A stretch of 64,000 bases of DNA from Phytoseiulus persimilis (taxonomy: Eukaryota > Arthropoda > Arachnida > Mesostigmata > Phytoseiidae), in assembly GCA_037576195.1 (NCBI GenBank), contig CM075101.1:47492001-47556000 (forward strand), read 5' to 3'. Of this stretch, positions 41,015 to 52,800 are shown in pieces. The translations under genes and the position numbers were made by a program. The notes beneath the pieces were generated by a model that saw nothing but the letters and a program-made list of their open reading frames with translations, was not told the origin of the DNA and made no database searches. Numbering within the stretch: position 1 is the stretch's first letter; each line of letters opens with the position of its first letter.

Positions 41015-44000
41015 GGACCTTCGGTCAAGGTCTGGAGCCTGCTTCGGAGCCCAAACAGAAAGAAGCTCCAATGAATGATCACGCTGAATTCAGCTCTATT
41101 GTCGTCGAGGGAAACGTCGCAAAGGGCCCCGGAGCGGTTGCCAAACTTTGTGGAAGCAGAAGATTAAGCGCCAAAAAGCCAAATGGAAAGACAATGATCA
41201 CGACGGAGTCGAGTACAACGACGCCACGATGAGAGCTAGAAACGTAGGAAGCGATAATTCTCCGGACGAATTCTTTTGACAACAGAAGAATGTCTCGCGG
41301 CCCACTGAGCTCTTGGTGGCCGTTTCTGCTGCCGGAATCTTCTGGTCGATGCTAACTTCGACGAATTGACACCACATGAACGATTGAAATTCTCAGACAG
41401 ATTTCCCGGTTCCGGGCAGAAATCAAACCGTCTCAGAATCGCTTGATCTCCAGCGACTTCGTTTGGTCCGATATATTTCCGCGGTCCTTCCCGATGGCCA
41501 ACAGGCCTGACCTTGGAGTCTAGAACTTGCCATCCCCAATCTCTACCGCACTATAAGACTTTCTGGCGCTTTTCGTGATTTCACGGCGATTCCAGGAAGC
41601 TCCCTTTCGGTTCACGTTTGAGGACTGATATAATTTGTCTGGAACAAGAAACCGGCACGCGGAAGGGTGGCCGCGATTGTGACGAGCCTAACCTCCCCGT
41701 TTTTGGTTTACTGACTCAACATTGAGCGGGATGGTTACTGCTGCCCGGGCGTATCGACTTTGGCTGGTTTATTTTCGTAGAGTTGAAAAGCTCTTCTGAG
41801 TCGGGAACTCGAGCCTGGTGTCGGTCACGAGTCCGTCGAACGGGGAACGGAACAATGCTGGGAATCGCGGCGGCTCAAGTCGTTCTGTTCAATGGCTTCG
41901 AGCGGGTGACCGAAGCCAGCGGACAGGCTTGTTTGGATGCCTGTCTCGCGTGTGCCTCTCGATCGGCAGGAACATTTTCGCTCGTTCGGCCTCTTGCGGC
42001 TGAAGACGTTCAGATCAGAGAAGAAATCATTCGGCTCGGGAAATTTTCTCTATTAGGTCGCGTGGGGCGAATTTTCAGAGCATCAAAGTGAATTGATTCT
42101 GCGCCCAAGGCATTGACGATGGGAGAAACTGACCCATTCTATCGCGTCCCGATTTGAAAAATCTTTCTACGGCACTGCGTATGAGTGATGATGTCTTCAC
42201 CCTCTCGGGTTGGGGTCCGAACAATCGGCATCGCGGTACGGCGCTGGGCTCCAAGACCGTGGGAACGTTTCTGGAGGAGAGCGTCACCGGACTCTCGACA
42301 GGAGGACATGTTCACAAGAATGATCGGGAAACGCGAAATCAGCGAAAGAGACAACGACGTTCGCAATCTCCACTTCTCTCCTCTGTTCATTCGACCAGAA
42401 CGGTCGACTTCGCAGAAAACTGCGAGTTCAACAATTGAACGCTTTATACAGATATAGCAGGGAACCTTGTTTGTTTCTGATTGAAAATTCAGTACATCCA
42501 TGACACCTCTCTGCTCAGCCTTGAACTTAAAACTGGAATGAATTGTCTCCCTGATTGCGCCCTTGATTCTGCATAATATTATTTGAAAACACAGGAATGA
42601 GACAACCTTGGAAAAAATCGGGGCTCGAGAATCGGTCTGGACCACGGTTCCAGGTTCCTGCGGTGTTGTAAGGAAACCGCAACTAGAACCGAGAACGCCT
42701 TGGTTCCGCAGAGGTGGAGTTTAGCGGCAGCCCGGATTCTTAGCGAGCGGAGTGCTTTGAAAATCATTTCCAATTTTTCCGTTTCGACTCGAGAGGAGTA
42801 GTCTCTCTGCGATGCGGTTTCCGACGTCCTCAAGTTCCTTGTCGGCTTGCATCAACTTGAAGTAATGGATCACAGAAACTCGACGCTTCCCTCACGCTTC
42901 GAAGCCAGAAACTCGGACGGGCGCTTTCAGCTGGGAACGAATATTCTTCATATCGTTGTTCAAGATCAAGAGCGGAACCTTCGAGTTTTCGGTTGCTGGG
43001 CGAAACAACCGTTCAGCGAACAACCTTCCGGCGTTTTTTTAAGAAGCGAATTCAATGGGCATCCCGATCCTGGAGCGTGTTCCGGTCGCGCTTTTGTTCA
43101 GTTGATTTCTATTCACGGATTCGGATTTGACCCCACAGAAGACCTTTGTAACGGAAAACTGAATCCGGACAAGTATCTAGTCAAGGAGTCGCTGCCTCAG
43201 AAGCGATACGATGCCTCGACCCAGGCTTTGGGTGGCTTCCAGGAATTGATTCGATAATTGTGCGTGATTTCTGAAGACGCTTCCGAGCTTGAAGTGAAGA
43301 GGGAGTAATTTTACGTCAGCTGCGGCAAAACGAGCGGACCTTCGAGAAAAAGGACAGACGACCGCACGGGTGCTTTCGCTTGTCGTGAAGTCGTGGCTTC
43401 CATTCTGGCCGAAGGCTCAAATGCTGATTACGAACTCAAATGTCGATCTCACGAAGACGGAGCTACCGAACGATGGGTGGATACCTGTTGTCCAAATAGA
43501 ATATATCTTCCATTCGACCGAACGCGCACAGGAAAAGACGGGACGAGCGTTTTAGCGAGAACAATGAGTGAAAAGGCGTTTCCTGAAAATAAGTGGATAA
43601 AACGCTGGAGGCAGGAATCATACTCTCAAAGCTCTGGGTCGAAGCCCATGCTACGGGGCCTGCTGAATTTCTCGATGAATTCGTCACTCGTGGATCGAAA
43701 ACTCTGGGAGAACTTCCCACGAAGGATGATCAGATCCCGAGTCCGACCTCCGTCACTCAGGAAACCGGTGTAGGGGCCGTATGCGCCGAATATTGGGGGG
43801 TATCCGCAAGATTGACCGCCTGGGATCGACGGAGACGCGCCGAAGCTCTCTATTCAAAGAACAACGACCCCGAAACTCACAGAGCGAAAAATAGAGCTCT
43901 CGAGCGCGACGAGGAACGAGAAGCATCATCTAGAAGGTTTCAGAAAAACGGAATTTCGCTTATGATCCGAGAACGGACTGGATGTCAATTGCCGGAATGG

Positions 44001-47000
44001 GCTTTCAACAACTACTTGACGCGACTTCACCAGAACATATCCCGAAGGGGAGCAAAATGTTCTTCAGAACGATGTGATTCGGAACAGCGCTTGTTCAGGT
44101 GAGCTTTTCCGAAGGGAAACTTGAGGTGGTTCTCTGGTTCACTCACGAGTCACTTCTGGAGCAAAGATTGTGCAACTGTTTGCGTCATGAACAGAACTTC
44201 TTTCGGAGCATCACGACAGCTCATTCTGCGCATGTCCTCCGTACGGTCGTAGCCGCCTGATTGGCCATCAAGACCGCGTCATTCCCGGCCGGTTCAGCGG
44301 GCCGTCCGATCGTCCAGATCTTTATGGTGAACTCCGCAGGATTTGTAGAGAGCGCCATTTTCATCTGTTACACCTTCTATGTCACTCCACGCGTACGAGC
44401 TGATCTGATACTGCGTTCAGTCTTCATAAATGCTCCCAACGTAACTTGCTTCTGTCTTTTGATCGTGATCCTGTTGAGATGAAGTGCCCCTACATCGAGA
44501 GGTTACCTTTCATGCCATTTGAATACGCCGCTAGATAAAGTCGTCATTTCGATGAGTCGAACCTGTAGCTTCAATGATTCCGTGGGAATCGATGGGAGAA
44601 AGACCACTCGTGTGTGGGAGCCCGAGCTCCACTTATCACTCCTCAGGAACAACCAGCACGGATATTCAGTTCGGGGCTGACTCCACCCCCGGGTCGCGAT
44701 TCTCGACTCCTGGACCGTCATGGAACGACGAAAAATAGCCGATAGAGCGAAGTTCGTGGACGGTGAAACGAGTTTGAATAATCAACGTGACGCGGACTGA
44801 GCACAGCGGTCTGCCTGGCCGGGCAGAGACCCTTGAACGGGCTCGATTGTTCAACTCGCAAATCCCCTCAAGACGCCGGCCCGCTCGGGGCAGACCCCGC
44901 TCACATGAGGCCATCTCGACGGTGGACGGAAGCATTTGATTTTTGCCGCAAGTTTCCAAGTGTCGAGCGTGTTTGTCTCTTCTTACTCGCATACGTAATG
45001 GAGACTGACTTCGCAGAATCATCGACTGTTCTTTGTTTCTGTTCATGAAGAGAGCCGACGGCGTTCCCACACCGGAACAATGCCTGCCTACGCTTAATAT
45101 GCGGTCAGCCATGTGTACGATGAATGCGGAATCACAGATCGGCAGCGCGCAACAACACTGCGAGACTTCGCCACACTGTGAAACCCCGGGATTTTCTTGA
45201 AGTCCACTATTCTGTTGGGGATCGGGATTCGAGGAGATTTCGTGTTCTGCTGAATCGCGTAACAAAGCCGCAATCGTACGCAGCTGTGTAATAGTCGGAA
45301 ACGGAGTCGCAATATTCGATCGACCTGCTCGGATGGTCAACCAGCTCACACATGCGAACACGGGGCGATCTGATTTCCGGCGGGATTCTCAGATCCGTCA
45401 TTTTCTTTGTTGCGATGCACTTCTCTATATCAATTGCCACCCAAGTGTTGCCCTTCACGATCAGAGACACGCTCCTTCGACGCGATCGAGTACGCCACAT
45501 CTTTCCCGCTCTGTCAATTTATCAACACGCCAGAGCGTTGTGCCGAAAATAACTCATTGAAGAGGAGGCGTTGGGTGGCTTACGTGTGCCTGGAAGCTCC
45601 CAATCTGCGTGAGCTAGTTTTCGTTTTTTCACCCTCCCCTCGCGTGGATGTTCGCAAACCTCCGCACTTCGGCCATCAGAACCCCGCCTCGCGTCCGATA
45701 GATGGTCAAACTAGATTTGCCATCCTATTTTTCTTTCCACCGCCGACTCAGCTTGACAGCTTCTTGATTCGTTGCCCTCTTTTCTCCTTTTGGGAGGAAA
45801 ATCGTTTTAGCGCTCGAACTCAGGACATTCTCTCCAGAAACGCTTTTTTCGAGCAGAGAGCCATCGCTTAACATTCTCGAGTCGCGAGCACAGAGCCGAG
45901 ACCCCCGTTCGCTGAAAACATCGATAAAACCTCGAAACGCATCCCTCGATCCTCCGGAATCGGCTCCGCGTGGTCGCTGGAGCGTGCTGTGGTTTTTTCA
46001 CTAACGGAAGAAGAAAACGATCTGGTTTTTGTCTCTCGGTTAGCATTCTAACTATTTCCTCCTCCATCGAGTTTTCCTAGTTCTCAGGGAAATCGCAATT
46101 CGGCCAACACTGGCTATCAGATGTCAACATTCATGAGAAACGGGTCAGAACCGAGTTTCATTTTTTGTCACGCTGGATTCCAGCGGAGCCTTAAAACCGT
46201 CGGGGAAGTTTTCACAGAAAGCAAAACGTGTCTTCTCCGCCGGGACAGCCGTAATCGCTCGAACGATTCGATCGTTACCGCTGGATAAACGTCGTCGGTG
46301 GAGACGGATGCAGGAGTGAGATCGGTGAGACGCATTCGCACGGGCACATATTTATTCCGCAGGAGAAAAAAAGCGAGGAAAAAGAAGAAAAGCTCTCTAG
46401 TGCACACAAACACGTTCAAGCGGTCTGCCATCATTCGCCGGGATCCTCACGGATTTCACCGGACATCTAGATATCTGTGACCTGGTTACGAGGCTCGACA
46501 AAACTTCAGGTGTCTTAACGCTCAGACGCGAGCGCAGAGCTCATACTTTGTACCGGAATTCAGTTATCTGGAGATCAGCAAGATACATCGGAAGCGATCC
46601 AAGATGAAGGAGAAGCGGGAAGGATCACAAGGGTCTGGTGATTGAAGATCGATATTGCTTAACGGTATCCGCTGCAAGAGGTCGGGAAAGTCACTGGACG
46701 ACGATCGAGGGAGAGATCGCTTCTGTTTGTGCGAGGCGATCACGAGAGCAGAGATAGAAGTCCCGAAGTTGGTCAGAAAAGGGAAACGCATTGAAGACTG
46801 GCAGTGGAAGCCAAGGCTCAGGAACAGTGGAGACAGTCTGGATACAAAGCCAGCTCTGGGTCGAACGAACGTGAGAACAACAATGAAGTGGACAACACTG
46901 GAGAAAAAATCCTTAAAAACGCACTTCTGAACAGCCTTGATTTCATCGACTTGGGGTTGAAATTTTCTCCCCTTCTCGATTCCAGCGAACCTTCAGGAGG

Positions 47001-49168
47001 AGATGCGGCCCGCAACGGAATCTTTAGTATTGTTCCGCACTGATGGCGATGGCCAACAATCGCCATGAATGCGAAGTACTGTTTATTCGGCGAATGAATG
47101 GATAGATCCGAAGGATAGACGACGATGCTCAAGTTCAATCGCCCATAGTTCGCGAGTCCATCTTCGCACTGTCTCTCAGACGGATCAATCGGTCCCCGAT
47201 CCGATTCATGAGGGCAGTGGAGCAACAGTGGTGAGCTTCAGAGGCTCAAAATATTCACGATCCCGCTGCAGGATCATATGGTACTCTATGGAGTTTCGGG
47301 CCTCCGACAGATGAAGGCCCTGGAATGTTTCGTCGCTTCAGCAGAATCGTGGTTTCCTCCCGGACTTTTCCGCGGAGCTCGAGAACAACGCAGCTTTTAT
47401 CATGAATAAGGAGAAATTCCGCAGTTCACACTGATATTTGGCTTCTAGCGAGGTCTCCTACCTTTCTTCGGATTTCCTCACTTTCTCGCGATGTCCCATG
47501 CTCGTGAAGTTGTCCCCCTCGCAGAAGAGCGACGAAAGGAGAACGAAAGTCACGTGTCCCCCCATCTCCGCTGGTTTCTCAGTGATCGGAACAGTGCAGC
47601 CATGCTTGAATGGAGGCGTCCCCTTCCCAAATAGCTCTAACGTCCACCTTCCAAACATTCAAAGTTCTCGCTAACAAAGAAAACCACGTCCAGCCGCGCG
47701 CCGCTGACCGGCTGCTCTGTTGAGCTGGCGGGCTTGCTTACTGTCCAGCTCACCCCTATCCTGCGAACCAGAATGAGCGAGCGAGCGAGCGAGCAAGCAA
47801 GCAAGCAAACCGTCGAGTGGCTGTCCGGCTACCAGAGGTAAAGTTAACGTAGTGGGCCAAACCGACACGACGACGGCAGCGACTACGAGACAGTGGGCGG
47901 ACCGTCTGTATTGAAGCGAATGGCCAGCGCGCTGTACAACAGTCCCGACAGCTGAAGCAACAAAGGAAACGTCATAGAAGAACCTGTTCGTCGCTCTGAC
48001 TTTTCTGCCTCGAGAAAAAAAAATAGAACTCTACTGTTCGCAGTGCCGTCAGGTGTCGAACTATCCCTCGCTCCTGGCTTATGCTACGGCCGACGCCAAA
48101 CAAACCCGGTTTCGAAAGCTCTCTAGAATCAGAACTTCGCCCGATTCATCAGCGGACTGCTAGATAGGATTCTTGCCAGCCGTCGATTCCAAAACTCATG
48201 GGGAAGAATTTTCCGAAAGGCTCGAAGGACTCTGATCAGAGCTCGTCGGTTGTGGCTCATCTTCCCACCGCAGAGGGCATTTGTAGCTTTCGGCGCGGAT
48301 GTGTTCCAGCTTCGAGAGCGTGAGTGCCGAGAGGAATGCTCCGGCACACGCCCGAAAACGGCGGATAACGCGGAGACCGTTCTCGACCGGACCTTCACCG
48401 GCAATTCACGAACGCGAAAGCTTGTTCCGTCGGAACTTAGCCTTCGTGCGTGGATTGTGTTCGCATTCGAAGACGTCTGCCACTCCTGAATGCAGCTGTC
48501 GTGAAATTAAAACGTCAACGCTTTGTCTCTGCCACTGCGTTACTGTCTGTTCTCCGCCTCGGTTTCGAATGTTCCGGTCGAGCGGCTGAATGCAAAGAGA
48601 CAACCCAGTTACTTCGGAAGGCGGCGGCGATACAGAAAGATAAGCGATCCACGTAGGGAATATAATGCGGCGGAACGAGAAGAAAATCGTCCAAAAAAAA
48701 AAAACAGAAAAAAAAGCATCTCTGAATGTGATGAAGTGAAAAGTTCACAAAGACGTTGCATTGTGAGCGTTACGATCGCAAATGTCACCCCAGCTAATGG
48801 ATGGCTGTCAGGTTTCGGTAAGCGAGCCTTCTTAGAAGAGCATTCAAGCGGTTTTAACTCGGTTTGTGGAGATTTTTCTTCTCCACGAAACCCACTCGTC
48901 GGAGGAGTCGACGAGCACACAATTCGGAGCACTGAAATTCTAGCGTCGAATTCAGAAGTAACGCGGTTTTTCTCGACGTTCTTGATCCGGGAATTCCATC
49001 CTCCCGCAGAGCACGAGAACGTGAAGTTTTCTCGACGACCCAAAGTGGAGCCCCGTCCCGAGAACCAACCAAATGGAATAGATGAAACCATCGTTCCGAA
49101 ATAACAAAGTTGAACAAGATTTGTCGTGATATCCCGGCTGTGCGGCGGAGCAGGGTGTGTTTTTGATC
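41015..49168. other. Long stretch without a recognisable gene
   Basis: About 8 kb. The most gene-like parts are a series of plus-strand frames at 42847-43257, 43393-43773 and 43593-44102 and one 231-codon minus-strand frame at 44666-45361; none shows a known motif, signal peptide or convincing splice framework. Frames of 160-170 codons are expected once or twice by chance in a window this size. A tetranucleotide microsatellite and short poly-A runs (about 48693-48713) are present. Confidence 0.4.
47772..47808. repeat. Tetranucleotide microsatellite (GAGC)n(AAGC)n
   Basis: Four to five GAGC units are followed by about four AAGC units without interruption. Confidence 0.9.
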
Positions 49169-49868
49169 ATGTCGTCGCTATCGGCAAAATTGGCGTTGTT
49201 ATGCGTCGTGCTCTGCTATGTGCTGCATGTGAGTCACGCCGCCGAATCTTCGGTTATTGCGGATCAGTTTAAGTGCCAGACACTGAGAACGCATAATCAA
49301 ACGAAGATCCTCTGCCATGCGAGGTCGAATCCGGAGGAGTCTAATAAAGCTCGCACGCGGTACGAAAAAGACGGTCGGGTTTGCAACAAACTTTTCCAGC
49401 TGAGCCAGAGGTATTTCATGTATTCGATATTCGTCGCGCTCTACCGCAGGACAGTCTTCAATCCAATGAGAAAATCAGTTCACAACCCAGTTTTCTATGT
49501 TCACGGGGACAGGGCAGCGTCCTGAGATGTCAGAGTTGACACACGCTCCACCTCCGCGGACTCAGTTGATCTCAGGTGTTATTTCGCTTCACAGACTTCG
49601 GGATTTCGAGGACGGTCAGATCCGCTACTGCGATCCCTCCCGCTGCCTTCGCGAGAGTCCCAACTGCAAGGGTGGACGTATGACTCCGAAGTGTAATGAG
49701 TGCCTGGGCAAGTGTTGGATCATGTACGGATATCCGACGACGACCACCAACGACAAGCTTCTATTCAAAACCTATCCTTGTGACTTCGCAAGCTGCGGAA
49801 AGCAAGTGTTCTGCGGTGGATACGACCTGAAGTCTCAACAACGAGTTTCAGGCGCCAAATCTTTCTGA
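49169..49868 (+). CDS. Secreted cysteine-rich protein, two exons, unknown family
   Basis: Exon one 49169-49410 and exon two 49595-49868 join in phase (AG|GTATTT donor, CTTCACAG acceptor) to 171 residues. The start gives a typical signal peptide, MSSLSAKLALLCVVLCYVLH then VSHAA, so the product should be secreted. The mature part holds twelve cysteines, three in exon one and nine in exon two, the latter clustered as C-x4-C-x6-C-x8-C-x2-C-x3-C and then C-x4-C-x5-C. This spacing suggests a disulfide-stabilised extracellular domain, but I do not recognise the family. An NQT glycosylation sequon lies near residue 43. The upstream GTG at 49157 is in frame but is not a plausible eukaryotic start. Alternatives include a cuticle, gut or salivary secretion. 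Confidence 0.75.
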
Positions 49869-52800
49869 CACTCCCGCATACGTCGAGAGTCCACTTGACG
49901 ATCCAAATTCCGAGTAACGAAAAAATTGAGACGAATCAAAAATGACCTGAGAAACGATGTGTCCGATCACTGTAGTTCACGACAGCACGCCATAATGGCG
50001 TATCTAGCGAATCACATGTTGATGGAGTGAGCGATAGGAGTGATGCTCGGGAAAAGTCCTTGGGATACGCGCCAGGAACTGGAGCTCCGGCTCGAGGGTC
50101 CGAGATGCTGCCGGACTCCGCTCGCGAACGCTCTCGATAAAGCAACGGGAGCGAGTCGAAGTCGATTCTGACGCGGCGCATCGGGGCTACCGAGACACTT
50201 CACTTGAAGCGAGCTTCGATCGAAGCCCGAAGTTCGTCGTCAGCTGTACTGATGCAGCATGAGAAGACATCAGATACTTGACCCATCTCGCTGAAGCGTT
50301 CGCAGTGTCGAGAAGTGCTCGATCAGTTCCGCAAAGCGACCTGAGTGCGTCAACGCCCACAGTGGAAAAAGAGGCGGAGGAAGAAGAGTATCGAATTCGG
50401 TGATCGAGCCCGTTATTGGGACAGCATTCAGCCACTCCTTGAAATGATGACAGTCGATCGCTGCTAATGCATATTTCCATTGTTCGCCTGATTTCGAGTC
50501 AATCCTGCAGATTGGCAACATTGTGAGCAGTTGTTCGCTTCCGCGCCCGCCGCAGAAACCGATCGCTGTCGTAAGTTCCGGAAACCCGAGTCGTGTATTT
50601 TGTTTGTTTGTGTCAGCGCTCTGAGTCCATCCACGGGGTCGCTTCCGTCGGCAGCAACGATAAAAATTCATCTCTCCAAGATAAGTTAATGACTTCGTGC
50701 TGCTGCTGTGCCAAACTGGGTTACCAAGCACGCCTGACCCGGCTTTAGAGCAAAACTCAGAGGGCCTGGGGCTCCAAGTAGGGATTTCGGGGGTCGGCTG
50801 ATGGGGATGACCGGTGACCTAGTTTCAGACTGAATGTTCCGCGATGAAACTCTGTTATTTCGAGGCTCTCGCTCGTGTCCTGGTGAGCGAGAGTGCACTC
50901 GATTGGGTTGTCCTAGCCAGCCAGCCGTCCGACCGTTTCTCTGATCAGCCGAGCTCAATTTCGAATTTGCTTGAGAACGAACTCGTAATGGGACAGTATT
51001 TCCTGAGTATCAGGAGCCAAGTTGCAGTCCTTGACAGATTATCAATATTCACAGCGCAGTTGAGTCGCTTCCAAACTTGGTTAAAGTGACGTCCGACGTC
51101 GGTGGCCGAATAGTCTCGCTTGGACGTGGTCAGCATAAGAACTCGGGGAGAGTTCGATGCGGAGACTGAAACGAATTCCTAGTCCCCTCCGCATAACAGG
51201 TCGACATTGGGGCCGGATCGGAAGCTCACGGTCTGCATGATGTGGGAACTCGCCCCATGGTCCGGAATCCCATGTACGATGGGGTCGACGTGCAACCAGG
51301 GCGTCGGCCCTGCATCCACTAGGGATGGGGGATGAACGCGGCTTCTGAACTCCCAATCGGTAAGCCCCTCATATGGCTGAGCGCTGCATCTTTTGTGCGC
51401 CGCCAATGATTCAACGAGCTCGTTATGATTTTGAGTTGTCTGGGATCGACCCGATTTCCCGGCGGCTTCCAATGCTCGTTCCCGTGTGTTTCCGGGGATG
51501 AATGCGGGGTATGTAGGTACATGAGCTGGCGATGGAAACTCCCCCTGAATCCGCTCGTCTGCTTCAGCTGCGCGCGGGTCAAGTTGGGTCTGAAGAACAC
51601 AAAACATTTCCACTTCGCTGCGTTCAGATGATTCACGACAAGAGTAGGTTATCCACGATTTTGATCCGTTGTGGTATTTCGTTCAAGTCCTTTTCTCCGT
51701 TCTCTTCTCCCATTTTCTCCTGAAAAATGTTCCATCGACTCTGGAACCCGGTCGCGCACCGGCCGGACGACAGAAACAATACGGCCCGCATGGATGGTGT
51801 GGGCGCTCGTCCGTCAGATTTGTGTAGTACGAGCCAGACGCGCAGCGGATCAGCCGACACAAAGCCGCAGATCTGTTCGCTTCTTTTTTTGGAACAACAG
51901 GGTGTCTTCGAAAGACGACTCACTGTTTGAGTGAGAACCCCGCTAACAGACACTGCTCATCATCGACGACTGCGTGCGGGTCCTGAGGGCGCTGACCTAT
52001 TCAGAGCATCAGCATGATTTCCATCGTCCTTCGATCATCATCATCGCCAACAGCAACGGTGCCGACCGCTGTCGGAGCCTCGGTCTGTATGAATGATCCG
52101 CGGGAGAGCCGGAACCTGCTCTCGTCGTTCGGCCACTGCCTGACTGCAAAGGTTATTGCTGCCAGACCTAACATCCTGGATGGTTGGACCACGTAGGATA
52201 CTTCCGTTTTATCTCCGATCTAGGTTGTCGCAGCGCCCGCAGATCAACGATTACGAACGGCAACGAAGCCCATCCAAAAAAGTGCGTCTTGGCGGGATTC
52301 TGCAGTTCGAAGTTCGATCCTCCTGATTTCACTCCGATGACAATCGGGAGATACGGGCACTGAGCCGGATGTCCGCGAGGTTATTCAACTCTGCTGAGTG
52401 CGTTCTGCCCTACCCGAAATGCTTCATTGACCGTCCCCGGATGGGCGCTCTTTGGTGTTTAGCGGTCATTTGCAGAACACCACTTGGGCGAACATCACAT
52501 CAGCGATCCTGGTAATGCCGACATTGCGTTTTGTCTTACGGACACAATACCTCATATCGAGAATTGAGTGAATATCTATTGCTTAAAATAGAAGACCAGT
52601 GGGGAGGAAATGGGGAGGCGGTTCGAGAACAACCTCCAGAGAACCGATTACGATATCCTTCCTCGGGCTGCCCGTCCGCGTTTCCTCTCGCATTAATGAC
52701 TCCGGTTCTCCCTCGAAATACCTGTTCGGTAGTCAACGATTCGCTGTTCCCAAGGGCTCCGATTTTTGTTGCCTGAACGTCTCTTCGTTGCTGTTTCCAC

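Noticed and set aside
48523..49104. 193-codon plus-strand frame just upstream of the cysteine-rich gene
   Set aside because: It spans a long poly-A tract translated as lysines, overlaps a 160-codon frame on the other strand, and shows no motif.
51179..51640. Copia-like protease string (GASSHIMQ) on the minus strand
   Set aside because: Only one short string resembles a protease motif, the catalytic DSG context is altered, and no gag zinc knuckle, integrase or reverse transcriptase was found nearby.
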